A stretch of 64,000 nucleotides of DNA from Winslowiella toletana (GCF_017875465.1 NZ_JAGGMQ010000001.1:1674001-1738000), one strand, 5' to 3'; shown: positions 38,355-49,275, counted from the stretch's first letter. The notes: generated from the letters alone by a model not told the origin. A program made the numbers and translations.

Positions 38355-38518
38355 TGCTGATCCTTTTTTTTACACCCGCGGCTGCAACGGGAAAGGCTGA
38401 AAACTATCATATTGGAAGCATGATCTCAGTATCAAATTCGCCGCACGCTTCATCATTGCTCTCACTTCTGGCTGTGCTAATCTGCTGCTTCACTCACAGG
38501 ATAGTGGAGCTTAAAAGC

Positions 38519-39514
38519 ATGATTCGCCTCGCTGTTGTTGGCACCAACTGGATTACCCGCCAGTTTGTCGATGCCGCGCATGAAAGCGGTAAAATAAAAC
38601 TCACCGCCGTCTATTCCCGCACGCTGGAGCAGGCGCAGGCTTTTAGCCACGAGTACCCGGTTGAACACCTGTTTGTCTCTCTGGAGCAGATGGCGCAGTC
38701 GGCAGATATCGATGCAGTCTATATCGCCAGCCCGAATGCCCTGCATGCAGAACAGGCTCAGCTGTTTATGCGCCACAAAAAACATGTGATTTGCGAAAAA
38801 CCGCTGGCGTCCAACTTAGCGGAAGTTGAGCAGCTGATTGCCTGCGCGCAGGAAAATCAGGTGATCCTGTTCGAAGCATTCAAAACCGCCAGCCTGCCTA
38901 ATTTTACCATCCTGCGCCAGGCGCTTGCCGATGTCGGCAAACTGCGTAAAGCGCTGTTTAATTACTGCCAGTACTCTTCACGCTATCAGCGCTATCTGGA
39001 TGGTGAAAACCCGAATACCTTTAATCCCGCCTGGTCGAACGGCTCCATTATGGATATCGGTTATTACAGTCTCGCCAGCGCCGTCGCGCTGTGGGGTGAG
39101 CCACAGCGTGTAACAGCACAGGCGACGCTGCTGGAAAGCGGCGTCGATGCCCACGGCGCCGTGGTAATGAGTTACGGTGATTTTGATGTCACTATTTTGC
39201 ACTCCAAAGTCAGTGATTCACTGATCCCCAGCGAAATCCAGGGTGAAGACGGCTCGCTGGTGATAGACCAGCTTTCGCACTGCCAGCGCATCACCCTGAC
39301 GCCGCGCGGCGGCAAAGCCAGAGAGCTAAGTCAGCCACAGCATATTAATACCATGCTGTATGAAGCGGAGCACTTCGCCGCACTGGTGGCTAACCATGAA
39401 GTGAATCATGCGGGACTGACATCATCGCGGATTACCGCCAGACTGCTGACCGAAATTCGTCGTCAGACCGGCGTGGTGTTCCCGGCAGACAGCCGCAATT
39501 TCTCGGCTATGTAA
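38519..39514 (+). CDS. ygjR: Gfo/Idh/MocA-family oxidoreductase YgjR
   Basis: 331 residues from ATG at 38519 (TGGAG upstream); the frame runs open another 66 codons upstream but without protein-like sequence. N-terminal Rossmann fold (L-A-V-V-G-T-N-W) with the E-K-P-L-A signature of the family (H-V-I-C-E-K-P), then the alpha/beta substrate domain. It probably oxidises or reduces a sugar or cyclitol with NAD(P); the substrate is unknown. The position matches E. coli. Confidence 0.87.
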   Translation: MIRLAVVGTNWITRQFVDAAHESGKIKLTAVYSRTLEQAQAFSHEYPVEHLFVSLEQMAQSADIDAVYIASPNALHAEQAQLFMRHKKHVICEKPLASNLAEVEQLIACAQENQVILFEAFKTASLPNFTILRQALADVGKLRKALFNYCQYSSRYQRYLDGENPNTFNPAWSNGSIMDIGYYSLASAVALWGEPQRVTAQATLLESGVDAHGAVVMSYGDFDVTILHSKVSDSLIPSEIQGEDGSLVIDQLSHCQRITLTPRGGKARELSQPQHINTMLYEAEHFAALVANHEVNHAGLTSSRITARLLTEIRRQTGVVFPADSRNFSAM

Positions 39515-39559
39515 ATATTTCTAAATATTTCATTGTTTCGTTGACCATGACTGCCGCTG

Positions 39560-39744
39560 AACGTATCTTACGTTGTAGCAAAGGGGAGTAACTTCTTAGC
39601 CAGTTAATCGTCATTACGGCCATGATAAATCCGCGCATTACGCGTGATTTTAGCCCGGTTACTGGGCAACCCGGATAGCACCTTATCCTGCGTTGTAAGT
39701 GAGACCTTGCCGGAAGGCGAGGTTTTGCTTGCACGTCAACAGAG
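39560..39744 (+). ncRNA. yybP-ykoY manganese riboswitch (alx leader)
   Basis: Conserved core elements can be read in the leader: a closing stem, then AAAGGGGAGTA (39580-39590), and on the 3' side a GTGAGACCTTGCCGG-type helix that re-pairs with GAGGTTTTGC. The E. coli alx leader is the founding member (pH-responsive element) and senses Mn2+, raising expression at high manganese and alkaline pH. It is followed by an intrinsic terminator and then alx. The 5' boundary is approximate. Confidence 0.75.
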
Positions 39745-39781
39745 CGGCTGACGTCTTCCGATGTCAGCCGTTTTTGTTTTT
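39745..39781 (+). terminator. intrinsic terminator in the alx leader
   Basis: CGGCTGACGTC-TTCC-GATGTCAGCCG (11-bp stem with one G-U) followed by TTTTTGTTTTT, ending 12 bp before the alx start codon. The natural output of the riboswitch is therefore likely transcription termination. Confidence 0.8.
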
Positions 39782-39793
39782 ACAGGATAAGTT

Positions 39794-40762
39794 ATGAATA
39801 CTGTCGGCACACCGTTACTCTGGGGCAGCTTCGCTGTCGTCGTTGTTATTATGCTGGCGATTGACCTGCTGTTGCAGGGACGTCGCGGCTCCCACACTAT
39901 GTCGCTAAAACAAGCCGCCGTCTGGTCGCTGGTGTGGATCTCCGTTTCGCTACTGTTTAGCGCTGCCTTCTGGTGGCACCTTAATGGCACCCTTGGCCGC
40001 GAAGTGGCAGATACGCAGGCCCTCGCCTTCCTCACCGGCTATGTGCTGGAAAAAGCTCTTGCGGTCGATAACGTCTTTGTCTGGCTGATGCTGTTTAGCT
40101 ACTTTGCCGTACCGGCGGCGCTGCAACGACGCGTGCTGATCTACGGGGTGCTCGGCGCCATTGTGCTGCGTACCATTATGATTTTTGCCGGTAGCTGGCT
40201 GGTCACACAGTTTAGCTGGATCCTCTATATCTTCGGCGCCTTCCTGCTGTTTACCGGCATTAAAATGGCGCTGGCGAAAGAAGATGACAGTGCGGTGGGC
40301 GATAAACCGGTAGTGCGCTGGCTGCGCAGCCATCTGCGGATGACTGATAGCCTGGAAGGGGAGAAGTTCTTTACCCGTAAAAATGGCGTACTGTTTGCCA
40401 CGCCGTTGCTGCTGGTGCTGATAATGGTGGAGCTGAGCGACGTGATCTTTGCTGTCGACAGTATTCCGGCGATTTTTGCCGTCACCACCGACCCGTTTAT
40501 CGTGCTGACCTCTAACCTGTTCGCCATCCTCGGCCTGCGTGCGATGTACTTCCTGCTGGCTAATGTGGCGGAACGTTTCTCCATGCTGAAGTATGGCCTG
40601 GCGATTGTGCTGGTGTTTATCGGTGCGAAGATGCTGATTGTCGATATCTACCATATTCCGGTATCGGTGTCGCTGGGCGTCGTCGGCGGTATTCTGGCGC
40701 TGACCCTGCTGATCAATGCCTGGGTTAACCACCGCAACGACCAGAAAAAAATCAGCCAGTAA
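39794..40762 (+). CDS. alx: TerC-family membrane protein Alx (manganese exporter)
   Basis: 322 residues, ATG with AGGA upstream. About nine hydrophobic segments. The conserved TerC motif [11 protein letters not shown] and its later repeat [14 protein letters not shown] are both intact, with acidic residues that bind metal. E. coli Alx exports Mn2+ under the control of the leader riboswitch seen here. Confidence 0.92.
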   Translation: MNTVGTPLLWGSFAVVVVIMLAIDLLLQGRRGSHTMSLKQAAVWSLVWISVSLLFSAAFWWHLNGTLGREVADTQALAFLTGYVLEKALAVDNVFVWLMLFSYFAVPAALQRRVLIYGVLGAIVLRTIMIFAGSWLVTQFSWILYIFGAFLLFTGIKMALAKEDDSAVGDKPVVRWLRSHLRMTDSLEGEKFFTRKNGVLFATPLLLVLIMVELSDVIFAVDSIPAIFAVTTDPFIVLTSNLFAILGLRAMYFLLANVAERFSMLKYGLAIVLVFIGAKMLIVDIYHIPVSVSLGVVGGILALTLLINAWVNHRNDQKKISQ

Positions 40763-40768
40763 CCTTTA

Positions 40769-40827
40769 CGGGCGGCGAGAATGCCGACTCTGTACCCTTT
40801 CCCCCGGGGCGGCGTTCTCGCCGCCCG
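40769..40827. repeat. GC-rich palindromic intergenic repeat (copy 1)
   Basis: CGGGCGGCGAGAAtGCCG and CGGCGTTCTCGCCGCCCG face each other around a 23-bp spacer, a long inverted repeat after alx. Same family as at 42209, 52266 and 54008. Confidence 0.7.
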
Positions 40828-40951
40828 CATCAAATAGTGGCAATTTCCTCTTTTCCTGCCATCTCATTTCCTTATACTCCCCCGGGCAAACACTTCATCT
40901 GGAGCAACACCCAGGGATGCCGGATGAAAAACTTTTATAACGATTAATGTA

Positions 40952-42202
40952 ATGGTTTTGAACATGATGATGGAAAAGAAGCCTTCCGGGTTGCTCGCAC
41001 GCCTTCTTGGTGGCAGCCTGGTGAAACAGATTATGCTTGGCCTGGTCGCCGGTATTGCCCTCGCCTGGTTCTCAAAAGACACGGCGCTGGCAGTCGGTCT
41101 GCTCGGTTCGCTGTTTGTCAACGCGCTGAAAGCGGTGGCGCCACTGCTGGTGCTGGTGCTGGTGATCTCGGCGATTGCCAGCCACAAGCACGGCACCAAA
41201 ACCAATATTCGCCCGATTGTAATGCTCTATCTGCTGAGCACTTTTTTCGCCGCCATCGTGGCGGTGGTATGCAGCTATCTCTATCCGCAAACCCTGACGC
41301 TGAGCGCCGCCAGTAACGACATTACTCCGCCGTCGGGCATTGTCGAAGTGCTGCGCGGTTTGCTGATGAGTATGGTTTCCAATCCGATTGATGCGCTGCT
41401 GCATGCCAATTACATCGGCATTCTGGTGTGGGGCATCGGCTTAGGTCTGGCGTTCCGCCACAGTAGCGATACCACCAAAACCTTGCTGAACGATGCTTCT
41501 GACGCGGTTACCTGGATGGTGCGTCTGGTGATCCGCTGTGCGCCGATTGGTATTTTTGGTCTGGTGGCGTCAATTCTCGCTTCCACCGGTTTTGATGTGC
41601 TGTGGAGCTACGCCCATCTGCTGACGCTGCTACTGGGCTGTATGGTACTGATGGCGCTGGTCTTCAACCCGCTGCTGGTGTTCTGGAAAATTCGCCGCAA
41701 TCCTTATCCGCTGGTATTTACCTGCCTGCGTGAAAGTGGCGTTACCGCCTTCTTTACCCGCAGTTCAGCAGCCAATATTCCGGTGAATATGGCGCTGGCA
41801 AAACGTCTGAACCTGGATGAAGACACTTATTCAGTTTCCATTCCGCTCGGCGCGACCATCAGTATGGCAGGCGCATCGATTACCATTACCACGCTGACGC
41901 TGGCGGCGGTGCATACGCTGGGTATCAGCATTGATGTGCCGACGGCGATTCTGTTGAGTCTGGTGGCGTCACTCTGTGCCTGTGGCGCATCCGGTGTTGC
42001 CGGTGGCTCGCTGCTGCTGATCCCGGTGGCCTGTAATATGTTTGGTATTCCGAATGAAGTGGCGATGCAGGTCGTTGCGGTCGGCTTTATTATTGGTGTA
42101 CTGCAGGACTCGGCGGAAACCGCGCTAAACTCCTCGACCGATATTCTGTTTACGGCGGCCGTCTGTCAGGCAGAAGAGAACCGTATTTCGCAGCAGGCGT
42201 AA
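40952..42202 (+). CDS. sstT: serine/threonine:Na+ symporter SstT
   Basis: 416 residues. Dicarboxylate/amino acid:cation symporter family, with the [10 protein letters not shown] serine-rich hairpin and G-A-T-I-S-M-A-G, and [12 protein letters not shown] in the second hairpin. Closely similar to E. coli SstT. The start codon is uncertain: ATG at 40952 lacks a clear Shine-Dalgarno, and ATGs at 40964-40970 are alternatives. Followed by a palindromic repeat. Confidence 0.9.
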   Translation: MVLNMMMEKKPSGLLARLLGGSLVKQIMLGLVAGIALAWFSKDTALAVGLLGSLFVNALKAVAPLLVLVLVISAIASHKHGTKTNIRPIVMLYLLSTFFAAIVAVVCSYLYPQTLTLSAASNDITPPSGIVEVLRGLLMSMVSNPIDALLHANYIGILVWGIGLGLAFRHSSDTTKTLLNDASDAVTWMVRLVIRCAPIGIFGLVASILASTGFDVLWSYAHLLTLLLGCMVLMALVFNPLLVFWKIRRNPYPLVFTCLRESGVTAFFTRSSAANIPVNMALAKRLNLDEDTYSVSIPLGATISMAGASITITTLTLAAVHTLGISIDVPTAILLSLVASLCACGASGVAGGSLLLIPVACNMFGIPNEVAMQVVAVGFIIGVLQDSAETALNSSTDILFTAAVCQAEENRISQQA

Positions 42203-42208
42203 TAGTTA

Positions 42209-42264
42209 CGGGAGCCGGGAACGCCGCCTCTGCATTATTGTAGGGGAGCCGTTCCCGGCTCCCG
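42209..42264. repeat. GC-rich palindromic intergenic repeat (copy 2)
   Basis: CGGGAGCCGGGAACG and CGTTCCCGGCTCCCG form a perfect 15-bp inverted repeat around a 26-bp spacer. It fills the space between convergent sstT and uxaA and could serve as their shared terminator. Confidence 0.75.
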
Positions 42265-42266
42265 TA

Positions 42267-43757
42267 TTACAGCGTTACCCCACTTTTAAACAGCGCCAGC
42301 TCGCGAAAATCATTACGCTCATTGTTGGTCAGCTTGCCATTGGCAATCGCCACAATCTGATCAACAAACTCAGTTAACAGCGCATCCATACTGGTGCCAT
42401 GAATCAGCTTACCGGCATCAAAATCGATCCAGTGCGGCTTTTTGCCTGCCAGCTCACTGTTAGTGGCGATTTTTACCGTTGGTACAAAACCACCATAGGG
42501 TGTGCCGCGTCCGGTGCTGAACAGCACCATATGGCAGCCCGCTCCCGCCAGCGCACTGGTCGCCACCGCATCATTACCCGGCGCACTGAGCAGATTGAGT
42601 CCATGCACTTGCAGCCGCTCACCATATTTCAGCACATCCACTACCTGGCTCTGCCCCGCTTTTTGCGTGCAGCCCAGTGATTTCTCTTCCAGCGTGGTGA
42701 TGCCGCCCGCTTTATTACCCGGTGACGGGTTCTCATAAATCGGTTGCTGATGGGCGATAAAATACTGTTTGAAGTCGTTGATCATACTGACGGTTTTATC
42801 AAATGTCGCTTCATCACGACAGCGGCTCATCAGAATGCGCTCAGCGCCAAACATCTCCGGCACTTCGGTCAGCACTGTCGTACCGCCATTGGCGATCATC
42901 TGATCAGAGAAGCGCCCCAGCAGCGGGTTGGCGGTAATACCGGATAAACCGTCAGAGCCGCCACACTCAAGGCCAAACTTCAGTTCACTCAGTTTGCCCG
43001 GCTGACGCCGATCGTTGCGCATCACGCTATACAGCTGATGCAGGCGCTCAACACCGGCTGTAACTTCATCATCCTGCTGCTGGCAGATCATAAAAGTAAC
43101 GCGATCGCTCTCAAACTCGCCAAGGGTTTCACGAAACACATCCACCTGGTTGTTTTCACAACCCAGACCAATCACCAGCACCGCACCGGCATTCGGATGA
43201 CGCACCATATTCTGCAACATGGTGCGGGTGTTCTCGTGGTCCTCACCCAACTGCGAACAGCCAAACGGATGACTGAACAGATGAACGCCATCAATATCCG
43301 CAGCATTCTCCGTCTCGCGCAGAAAGCGCGCCTGAATTTGCCGCGCAATACCGTTAACGCAACCGACCGTTGGCAGGATCCACAGCTCGTTACGGATACC
43401 GACTTCACCACTGGCGCGACGATAGATCGCCACTTCGCGATCCGCCGCCTGCGCGGGCAGCGTCAGAAAGTCGGGCTGATACTGATACTGATCGAGATCG
43501 CTGAGGTTAGTGCGCGCATTTTGCGAGTGGATCACCTCACCCGCCGCCACCGGCTGGGTGGCATGACCAATCGGCAGGCCATATTTAATAATCAGCGCCT
43601 GCGGTTCCAGCGGCAGAAGCGCGAATTTATGGCCACGCGCCACCGGCTGCAGCAGTTTCACCGACAGATCGCCCAGCTGCAGGGTCTCCCCTTCAGCCAG
43701 GTCGCTTAGCGCCACAGCGACATTATCGCGCGGGTCTATTTTAATCATGCGTTGCAT
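42267..43757 (-). CDS. uxaA: altronate dehydratase UxaA
   Basis: 496 residues from ATG at 43757 (GGGGT upstream; 17 extra in-frame codons are unlikely). Full-length similarity to E. coli UxaA, with the N-terminal SAF-like domain and conserved cysteines in the catalytic part (V-G-C-V-N-G-I-A, Y/F-G-C-S-Q-L, G-L-E-C-G-G-S-D-G) that belong to an iron-dependent dehydratase. It converts D-altronate to 2-keto-3-deoxygluconate. Last gene of uxaCBA; 7 bp after uxaB. Confidence 0.95.
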   Translation of the reverse strand: MQRMIKIDPRDNVAVALSDLAEGETLQLGDLSVKLLQPVARGHKFALLPLEPQALIIKYGLPIGHATQPVAAGEVIHSQNARTNLSDLDQYQYQPDFLTLPAQAADREVAIYRRASGEVGIRNELWILPTVGCVNGIARQIQARFLRETENAADIDGVHLFSHPFGCSQLGEDHENTRTMLQNMVRHPNAGAVLVIGLGCENNQVDVFRETLGEFESDRVTFMICQQQDDEVTAGVERLHQLYSVMRNDRRQPGKLSELKFGLECGGSDGLSGITANPLLGRFSDQMIANGGTTVLTEVPEMFGAERILMSRCRDEATFDKTVSMINDFKQYFIAHQQPIYENPSPGNKAGGITTLEEKSLGCTQKAGQSQVVDVLKYGERLQVHGLNLLSAPGNDAVATSALAGAGCHMVLFSTGRGTPYGGFVPTVKIATNSELAGKKPHWIDFDAGKLIHGTSMDALLTEFVDQIVAIANGKLTNNERNDFRELALFKSGVTL

Positions 43758-43764
43758 AGCCGTG

Positions 43765-45216
43765 TTACCCCAGTTGTTGTGCTGCGGCGCGTGTACCGCG
43801 CTCGACAATTATTTGCAGGTGTTCGGTAACCGCCGCCACCAGTCCCGGTAACTGCGTCAGATCCTGTTGCCAGTGGGTTTTATCTGCCAGCACCGTTTCT
43901 ACCAGTTGCTGTGGCGTAATTTCACCGCGATCAAGCTGTGGCCACAGCGTGGCGAAGCGTTCCAGCCAGTGAGCATCATCCTGCAGGGAAAATGTCTCGC
44001 CATGACGCTGGCCGCGATAAAACACCAGCAGCGCCGCGAAGGCAAAAGTGAGCCGGCGCGGCCAGTGGCCTTGCTGCTGCTGACTGACCAGTAACTGCGG
44101 CAACAGGCGGGTACGGAATTTGGTCATGCTGTTGAGCGCGATAGATAACAGCTGATGGCGAATAAACGGATTGCGGAAACGACTTAATACCGCATCAGCA
44201 AACGCGTGCAGCTGTGCGGCAGGCAGATCTAAGGTTGGAATAATTTCGTCACGCAGCATGCGGTCGACAAAAGCGGCGATATCTTCGTCATTCATCGCCT
44301 CACCGACGGTATCCAGCCCGGCAAGGTACGCCAACGGCACCAGCGCCGTATGGGCGCCATTGAGGATCGCCACTTTCTGCTCTTTATAAGGTTTGATGTC
44401 ATCGACCAGCCGTACATTCAGCGGAAAGCGATCCAGCCGCAGCTCCTGCTGTAACCACGCCGGTCCCTGAATCACAAACTGGTAATAGACCTCGCCAGTA
44501 TCCAGATAGTCATCGCGGTAGCCCAGCTGCTGGAAGATTTGCTCCGCTTCATCTTGCGGATAGCCGGTGACAATCCGGTCCACCAGTGTCGAACAAAAAG
44601 TGTTGTGCTGTTCCAGCCACTGCGTAAACGCGGCGGGCAGCTGCCATTGTTGCGCATAACGTAATACCAGCGCTTTCAGCGCCGCGCCGTTATCATCAAT
44701 CAGCTCACACGGCAGAATAATCCAGCCTTTATCCGCCGCCGCGTTGAAGTGTTTAAAGCGCTCATACAGCAGGCGCGTCAGTTTGGCCGGAAAGCTGTTT
44801 GCCGGGGTATCTTCCAGCCGGTCCGCGTCATCGTAAGCGATACCGGCTTCAGTGGTATTGGAGAACACCAGACGAATCCGCTCATCGCGCGCCAGCGCCA
44901 GAAACTGGTCAAACTGGCGATAAATATGGATTTCGCGGTTTACCGAACGCACCAGCCGCGGTTCGCTTACCACCTCACCCTGATCATTCAGGCCACGGAT
45001 CAGGGCGGTATAAAGGCCATCCTGACTGTTCAGGCTTTTATCCGTCTGACTGTTAATCGGGCGAAGCACCACAATACCGGCATCGAGATCGGTATGTTCA
45101 TTAAGCAGGTCGATCTGCCAGTCAACAAAAGCGCGCAAAAAGTTACCTTCGCCAAACTGAATAATACGGTCGGGATGCTGCCGGCCTGGAAACTGGTGGC
45201 GATTTAGCGTTTGCAT
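43765..45216 (-). CDS. uxaB: tagaturonate reductase (altronate oxidoreductase) UxaB
   Basis: 483 residues from ATG at 45216, the length of E. coli UxaB. Polyol-dehydrogenase family: N-terminal [12 protein letters not shown] nucleotide-binding motif and [11 protein letters not shown] / N-G-A-H-T-A-L in the catalytic domain. It reduces tagaturonate to altronate with NADH. In E. coli uxaB lies elsewhere; here it is between uxaC and uxaA. Confidence 0.94.
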   Translation of the reverse strand: MQTLNRHQFPGRQHPDRIIQFGEGNFLRAFVDWQIDLLNEHTDLDAGIVVLRPINSQTDKSLNSQDGLYTALIRGLNDQGEVVSEPRLVRSVNREIHIYRQFDQFLALARDERIRLVFSNTTEAGIAYDDADRLEDTPANSFPAKLTRLLYERFKHFNAAADKGWIILPCELIDDNGAALKALVLRYAQQWQLPAAFTQWLEQHNTFCSTLVDRIVTGYPQDEAEQIFQQLGYRDDYLDTGEVYYQFVIQGPAWLQQELRLDRFPLNVRLVDDIKPYKEQKVAILNGAHTALVPLAYLAGLDTVGEAMNDEDIAAFVDRMLRDEIIPTLDLPAAQLHAFADAVLSRFRNPFIRHQLLSIALNSMTKFRTRLLPQLLVSQQQQGHWPRRLTFAFAALLVFYRGQRHGETFSLQDDAHWLERFATLWPQLDRGEITPQQLVETVLADKTHWQQDLTQLPGLVAAVTEHLQIIVERGTRAAAQQLG

Positions 45217-45229
45217 AGTCAATCCCTGG

Positions 45230-46639
45230 TTAAAGTTCGATGGCGAAATAGTCACGAGCATTGTTAAAGCAGATGTTTTGCACCATCTTGCCCAGCAACG
45301 CGATATCTCCCGGCGCTTCGCCATTTTCTACCCAGCGGCCAATCATCTGGCACAGCAGGCGGCGGAAATATTCATGACGGGTATAGGAGAGGAAGCTGCG
45401 GCTGTCGGTCAGCATGCCGACAAAACGGCTTAATAAACCGATTTGCGCCAGCTGCGTCATCTGACGCTGCATGCCATCCAGCTGATCGTTAAACCACCAG
45501 GCAGAGCCAAATTGCATCTTGCCAGGTTCGCCTTCGCCCTGGAAATTCCCGGCCATGGTGGCGAGCACTTCGTTGTCGCGTGGGTTCAGGCAGTAAAGAA
45601 TGGTTTTTGGCAGCGCATTATTGCGGTTTTGCGCATCAAGCAGGCGAGCCAGCGGTTCCGCCAGCGGACGGTCATTAATCGAGTCAAAACCGACATCCGG
45701 CCCCAGCAGCGTCAGCTGGCGGCGGTTGGTATTGCGCAGCGCGCCAATATGATATTGCTGCACCCAGCCGCGGCGCGCATATTCCGCCCCCAGCCACACC
45801 AGCACTGCGGTTTTAAAACGCGCAATATCCGCGTGATCCGGCGTCTGGCCCTGGAGACGGCGCGTCAGAATGGCATCCAGCGTCGCCTCATCGGCTTCGG
45901 CAAACAGCACCACATCCAGCGCGTGATCCGAGACTTTACAGCCGTGGGCAGCAAAATGGTCCAGCCGTTTGCTTAACGCCTGGCGCAGATGATCGAACCG
46001 GGAAATCGCCACATCGGCGCTGGCCGAAAGCTTCTGCAGATAGTCGACAAAGCCTTCTGCTTCAATATTAAAGGCTTTATCCGGACGCCATGAAGGCAGC
46101 ACTTTGGTGGCAAAACTGCTGTCGCGCGCCAGCGCAGCGTGATATTGCAGATCGTCGATCGGGTCATCAGTGGTGCCGACCATTTTCACTTTCATCTGCG
46201 TCATAATGCCGCGAGCGCTAAAGGCGTCCTGCGCCAGCAGTTGATTACACTGCTGCCAGATGCTGTCGGCGGTTTTCTCTGACAGCAGCACATTGGTAAT
46301 GCCAAACGGACGGCGTAGTTCAAGGTGCGTCCAGTGATAGAGCGGATTACCGATGGTATGTGGCACCGTGCGCGCCCAGGCGTCAAACTTTTCACGGTCA
46401 GTGGCGTCACCGGTGCAGAACGCTTCCGGCACGCCATTAGCGCGCATCGCCCGCCACTTATAGTGATCGCCCTTCAGCCAGATGTCATACAGGTTTTTGA
46501 AACGCGTGTTTTCGGCTATCTGCTGCGGCGGCAAGTGACAGTGATAATCGAAAATCGGTTGATCAGCCGCGTAATCATGGAATAACCGACGGGCAAACTC
46601 ACTATCCAGTAAAAAATCTTCGCTCATAAAATGGGACAT
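45230..46639 (-). CDS. uxaC: glucuronate/galacturonate isomerase UxaC
   Basis: 469 residues, nearly identical in layout to E. coli UxaC. The N-terminal F-D-Y-H-C-H-L carries zinc-binding histidines of the amidohydrolase-like barrel. It isomerises galacturonate to tagaturonate and glucuronate to fructuronate. First gene of uxaCBA, divergent from exuT, sharing a 446-bp control region. Confidence 0.95.
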   Translation of the reverse strand: MSHFMSEDFLLDSEFARRLFHDYAADQPIFDYHCHLPPQQIAENTRFKNLYDIWLKGDHYKWRAMRANGVPEAFCTGDATDREKFDAWARTVPHTIGNPLYHWTHLELRRPFGITNVLLSEKTADSIWQQCNQLLAQDAFSARGIMTQMKVKMVGTTDDPIDDLQYHAALARDSSFATKVLPSWRPDKAFNIEAEGFVDYLQKLSASADVAISRFDHLRQALSKRLDHFAAHGCKVSDHALDVVLFAEADEATLDAILTRRLQGQTPDHADIARFKTAVLVWLGAEYARRGWVQQYHIGALRNTNRRQLTLLGPDVGFDSINDRPLAEPLARLLDAQNRNNALPKTILYCLNPRDNEVLATMAGNFQGEGEPGKMQFGSAWWFNDQLDGMQRQMTQLAQIGLLSRFVGMLTDSRSFLSYTRHEYFRRLLCQMIGRWVENGEAPGDIALLGKMVQNICFNNARDYFAIEL

Positions 46640-46701
46640 ACCTGCTTCCTCTTTGATCGACGTTTTTATCGTCGTGGCCTGCGTGGCCGTGACGCTAAAA
46701 A

Positions 46702-46717
46702 GTTATCATACCAATTA
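46702..46717. promoter_or_regulatory. probable ExuR/UxuR half operator
   Basis: On the minus strand AATTGGTAT starts a sequence that agrees with one arm of the ExuR consensus (AATTGGTATACCAATT). The other arm is poor (GATAAC). It lies about 65 bp before uxaC, where a repressor would be expected. Confidence 0.4.
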
Positions 46718-46738
46718 TACTCCGCGCAGCGCTAATTT

Positions 46739-46754
46739 TGAGATGCAGCTCACA
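46739..46754. promoter_or_regulatory. CRP binding site
   Basis: TGAGA-TGCAGC-TCACA agrees with the CRP consensus TGTGA-N6-TCACA in 9 of 10 core positions. It lies about 100 bp upstream of uxaC and fits glucose repression of hexuronate genes. Confidence 0.6.
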
Positions 46755-47085
46755 TTAGCAGCATGTTTATCGTTTCGATTTCTCCATTTGTAACCAGACA
46801 AATCGCTAATACCCTGACAAAACGACGAATTTATTATCCCACACAAGAAAGATGGTTTTTGTGATGGCTCTCAACTTTTAAATCTGTATGACAAGTTATC
46901 TTTAGCCCGCTATCGAAAGCTGGCATGTTTGCCCCGAGGGGCTGGCGAGGAAGAAGTAATTTAAGGCGCTCAGCCATGCTGCGCGTTCGCGGGTAGTGCT
47001 GGCCATAAACCAGCGAAAGCGGTCCCGCTCCAGATAACAAGACATGCCATCAGCGCATGAAAACAGAGACTGGAAGAGGTATTAA

Positions 47086-48396
47086 ATGCGTAAAATTAAA
47101 GGGTTACGATGGTATATGATCGGGCTGGTCACCATCGGTACGATATTAGGTTATCTGACACGAAATGCGATTGCCGTGGCGGCGCCGACGCTGCAAACCG
47201 ATCTGCATATCACCACTCAGCAATACTCCTACATCATAGCGGCCTACTCAGCCTGTTATACCGTTATGCAGCCGGTTGCCGGATATATCCTCGATATCGT
47301 CGGCACCAAAATCGGCTATGCGATGTTTGCCGTTATGTGGGCGATCTTCTGCGCCGCCACGGCGCTGGCTGGTAGCTGGGGTGGGCTGGCGCTGGCCCGT
47401 GGCGCGGTTGGTGCGGCAGAAGCGGCAATGATCCCGGCGGGTTTAAAAGCCACCAGCGAGTGGTTTCCGGCTAAAGAGCGCTCGATTGCCGTCGGCTATT
47501 TTAATGTCGGCTCTTCGATTGGCGCGATGCTTGCCCCGCCATTAGTGGTATGGGCGATCGTCGCCCATAGCTGGGAGATGGCGTTTGTGATCACCGGTGT
47601 GCTGAGTATGATCTGGGCGCTCTGCTGGCTGCTCTTTTATAAGCATCCGAAAGACCAGAAGAAGTTAAGCGAACCGGAACGCGACTATATTCTCTCCGGT
47701 CAGGAAGCCCAGCATCAGACTAATAATGCGAAGAAAATGTCGGCCGGACAGATCCTGCGTAACCGCCAGTTCTGGGGCATCGCGCTGCCACGCTTTTTAG
47801 CTGAACCCGCCTGGGGCACCTTTAATGCGTGGATCCCGCTGTTTATGTTTAAAGCCTATGGCTTCAATCTGAAAGAGATCGCCATGTTCGCCTGGATGCC
47901 GATGCTGTTTGCCGATCTCGGCTGCATCGTCGGCGGTTATCTGCCGCCGCTGTTCCAGCGGGTATTTGGCGTTAACCTGATTGTCTCGCGCAAACTGGTG
48001 GTCACAATGGGGGCGGTGCTGATGATCGCGCCCGGTACTATCGGCCTGTTTACCAGTCCGTATGTTGCCATTGGCTTGTTATGTATCGGCGGCTTTGCGC
48101 ATCAGGCGTTATCCGGCGCGCTGATTACGCTCTCTTCTGACGTCTTTGGCCGCAATGAAGTGGCGACAGCGAATGGTCTGACCGGTATGGCCGCGTGGAC
48201 CGCCAGCACCATGTTTGCGCTGGTAGTCGGTGCGCTGGCCGATACGCTCGGTTTCAGCCCGCTGTTCGCGGCGCTGGCGGTGTTTGATCTGCTGGGTGCG
48301 GTAGCCATCTGGACCCTGCTGAAAAATCAGCCAGTGTCGGAATTAACCGCACAAAGCAGCGTCACTGTTCCAGTCAATGCGGTGCCAAAAGTATAA
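47086..48396 (+). CDS. exuT: hexuronate transporter ExuT
   Basis: 436 residues with twelve membrane segments, anion:cation symporter branch of the MFS (A-P-T-L-Q-T-D-L, G-Y-x-L-D-I-V-G-T-K, R-G-A-V-G-A-A-E-A-A-M-I-P-A). High similarity to E. coli ExuT, the H+-coupled galacturonate/glucuronate importer. Followed by exuR after 105 bp. Confidence 0.93.
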   Translation: MRKIKGLRWYMIGLVTIGTILGYLTRNAIAVAAPTLQTDLHITTQQYSYIIAAYSACYTVMQPVAGYILDIVGTKIGYAMFAVMWAIFCAATALAGSWGGLALARGAVGAAEAAMIPAGLKATSEWFPAKERSIAVGYFNVGSSIGAMLAPPLVVWAIVAHSWEMAFVITGVLSMIWALCWLLFYKHPKDQKKLSEPERDYILSGQEAQHQTNNAKKMSAGQILRNRQFWGIALPRFLAEPAWGTFNAWIPLFMFKAYGFNLKEIAMFAWMPMLFADLGCIVGGYLPPLFQRVFGVNLIVSRKLVVTMGAVLMIAPGTIGLFTSPYVAIGLLCIGGFAHQALSGALITLSSDVFGRNEVATANGLTGMAAWTASTMFALVVGALADTLGFSPLFAALAVFDLLGAVAIWTLLKNQPVSELTAQSSVTVPVNAVPKV

Positions 48397-48501
48397 ACCG
48401 AACCACAGGCCGAAAGGATTCGGCCCCTGCGCTATAAAATCCGGCAATAAACTGGTATAACAACTCATCCCCCTGTGTGTTTATATTCCGGAGACGCGAT
48501 C

Positions 48502-49275
48502 ATGGAACTGAGCGAATCACGCCGTCTTTATCAGCAGCTGGCTGCCGAACTAAAACGTCGCCTCGAAGCAGGTGATTATGCCGTGGGTGATAAATTGCCC
48601 GCCGAGCGCATTATCGCTGAAGAAACCGGCGTCAGCCGCACTGTGGTGCGGGAAGCGATTATTATGCTGGAAGTGGAAGGCTATGTTGAAGTACGCAAAG
48701 GCTCCGGCATCCACGTAGTCAGCAATCAACAGAAAAAGAGCGTTACGCCTCACAGTCAGCTCGAGTTCGCCAATTTCGGCCCTTTTGAGTTGTTACAGGC
48801 GCGCCAGTTAATTGAGAGCAATGTTGCCGAGTTTGCCGCGACCCAGGTCACCCGTCAGGATATTATGCAACTGATGGAAATACAGGAGCAGGCGCGCAAT
48901 GAAGATCGTTTTCGCGATTCGGCATGGGATATGAAATTCCATGTGCAGATTGCGCAGGCCACGCAAAATAGCGCCTTAGCCGCCATTGTCGAAAAGATGT
49001 GGCTGCATCGTCTGTATAACCCTTACTGGTTGAAGCTGCACGAGCATATTGACGATAAATCGATTGAAAGCTGGTGTGACGATCACGACCGCATATTAAA
49101 AGCGCTGATGCGCAAAGATCCCGCCGCCAGCAAACTGGCGATGTGGCAGCATCTGGAGAACACCCGTCAGATGTTATTCCGCGCCACCAGCGATGACTTC
49201 GAATTTAATGTCGATCGCTATATGTTCGCCGAAAACCCGGTGATAACCCTTGAAAAATCGTTAAAACCTGACTAA
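48502..49275 (+). CDS. exuR: GntR-family repressor of hexuronate genes, ExuR
   Basis: 257 residues from ATG at 48502 (GGAG upstream). FadR-type: N-terminal winged helix (Y-Q-Q-L-A..., [17 protein letters not shown]) and an all-helical effector domain with metal-binding residues (E-S-N-V-A, D-x-x-F-H, H-D-R-I). It represses exuT and uxa genes; hexuronates relieve this. Confidence 0.93.
   Translation: MELSESRRLYQQLAAELKRRLEAGDYAVGDKLPAERIIAEETGVSRTVVREAIIMLEVEGYVEVRKGSGIHVVSNQQKKSVTPHSQLEFANFGPFELLQARQLIESNVAEFAATQVTRQDIMQLMEIQEQARNEDRFRDSAWDMKFHVQIAQATQNSALAAIVEKMWLHRLYNPYWLKLHEHIDDKSIESWCDDHDRILKALMRKDPAASKLAMWQHLENTRQMLFRATSDDFEFNVDRYMFAENPVITLEKSLKPD

Larger units (their letters stand above)
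46640..47085. other. divergent control region of uxaC and exuT
   Basis: 446 bp between the two start codons. It contains a candidate ExuR site, a good CRP site and AT-rich promoter-like stretches. An open frame at 46834-47040 on the minus strand has no family resemblance and I do not call it. Confidence 0.6.

Noticed and set aside
39950..40732. 260-residue minus-strand frame antisense to alx
   Set aside because: High His/Gln content typical of the antisense strand of a hydrophobic gene; alx is certain.
46834..47040. 68-residue minus-strand frame between uxaC and exuT
   Set aside because: No family resemblance; lies in a control region.
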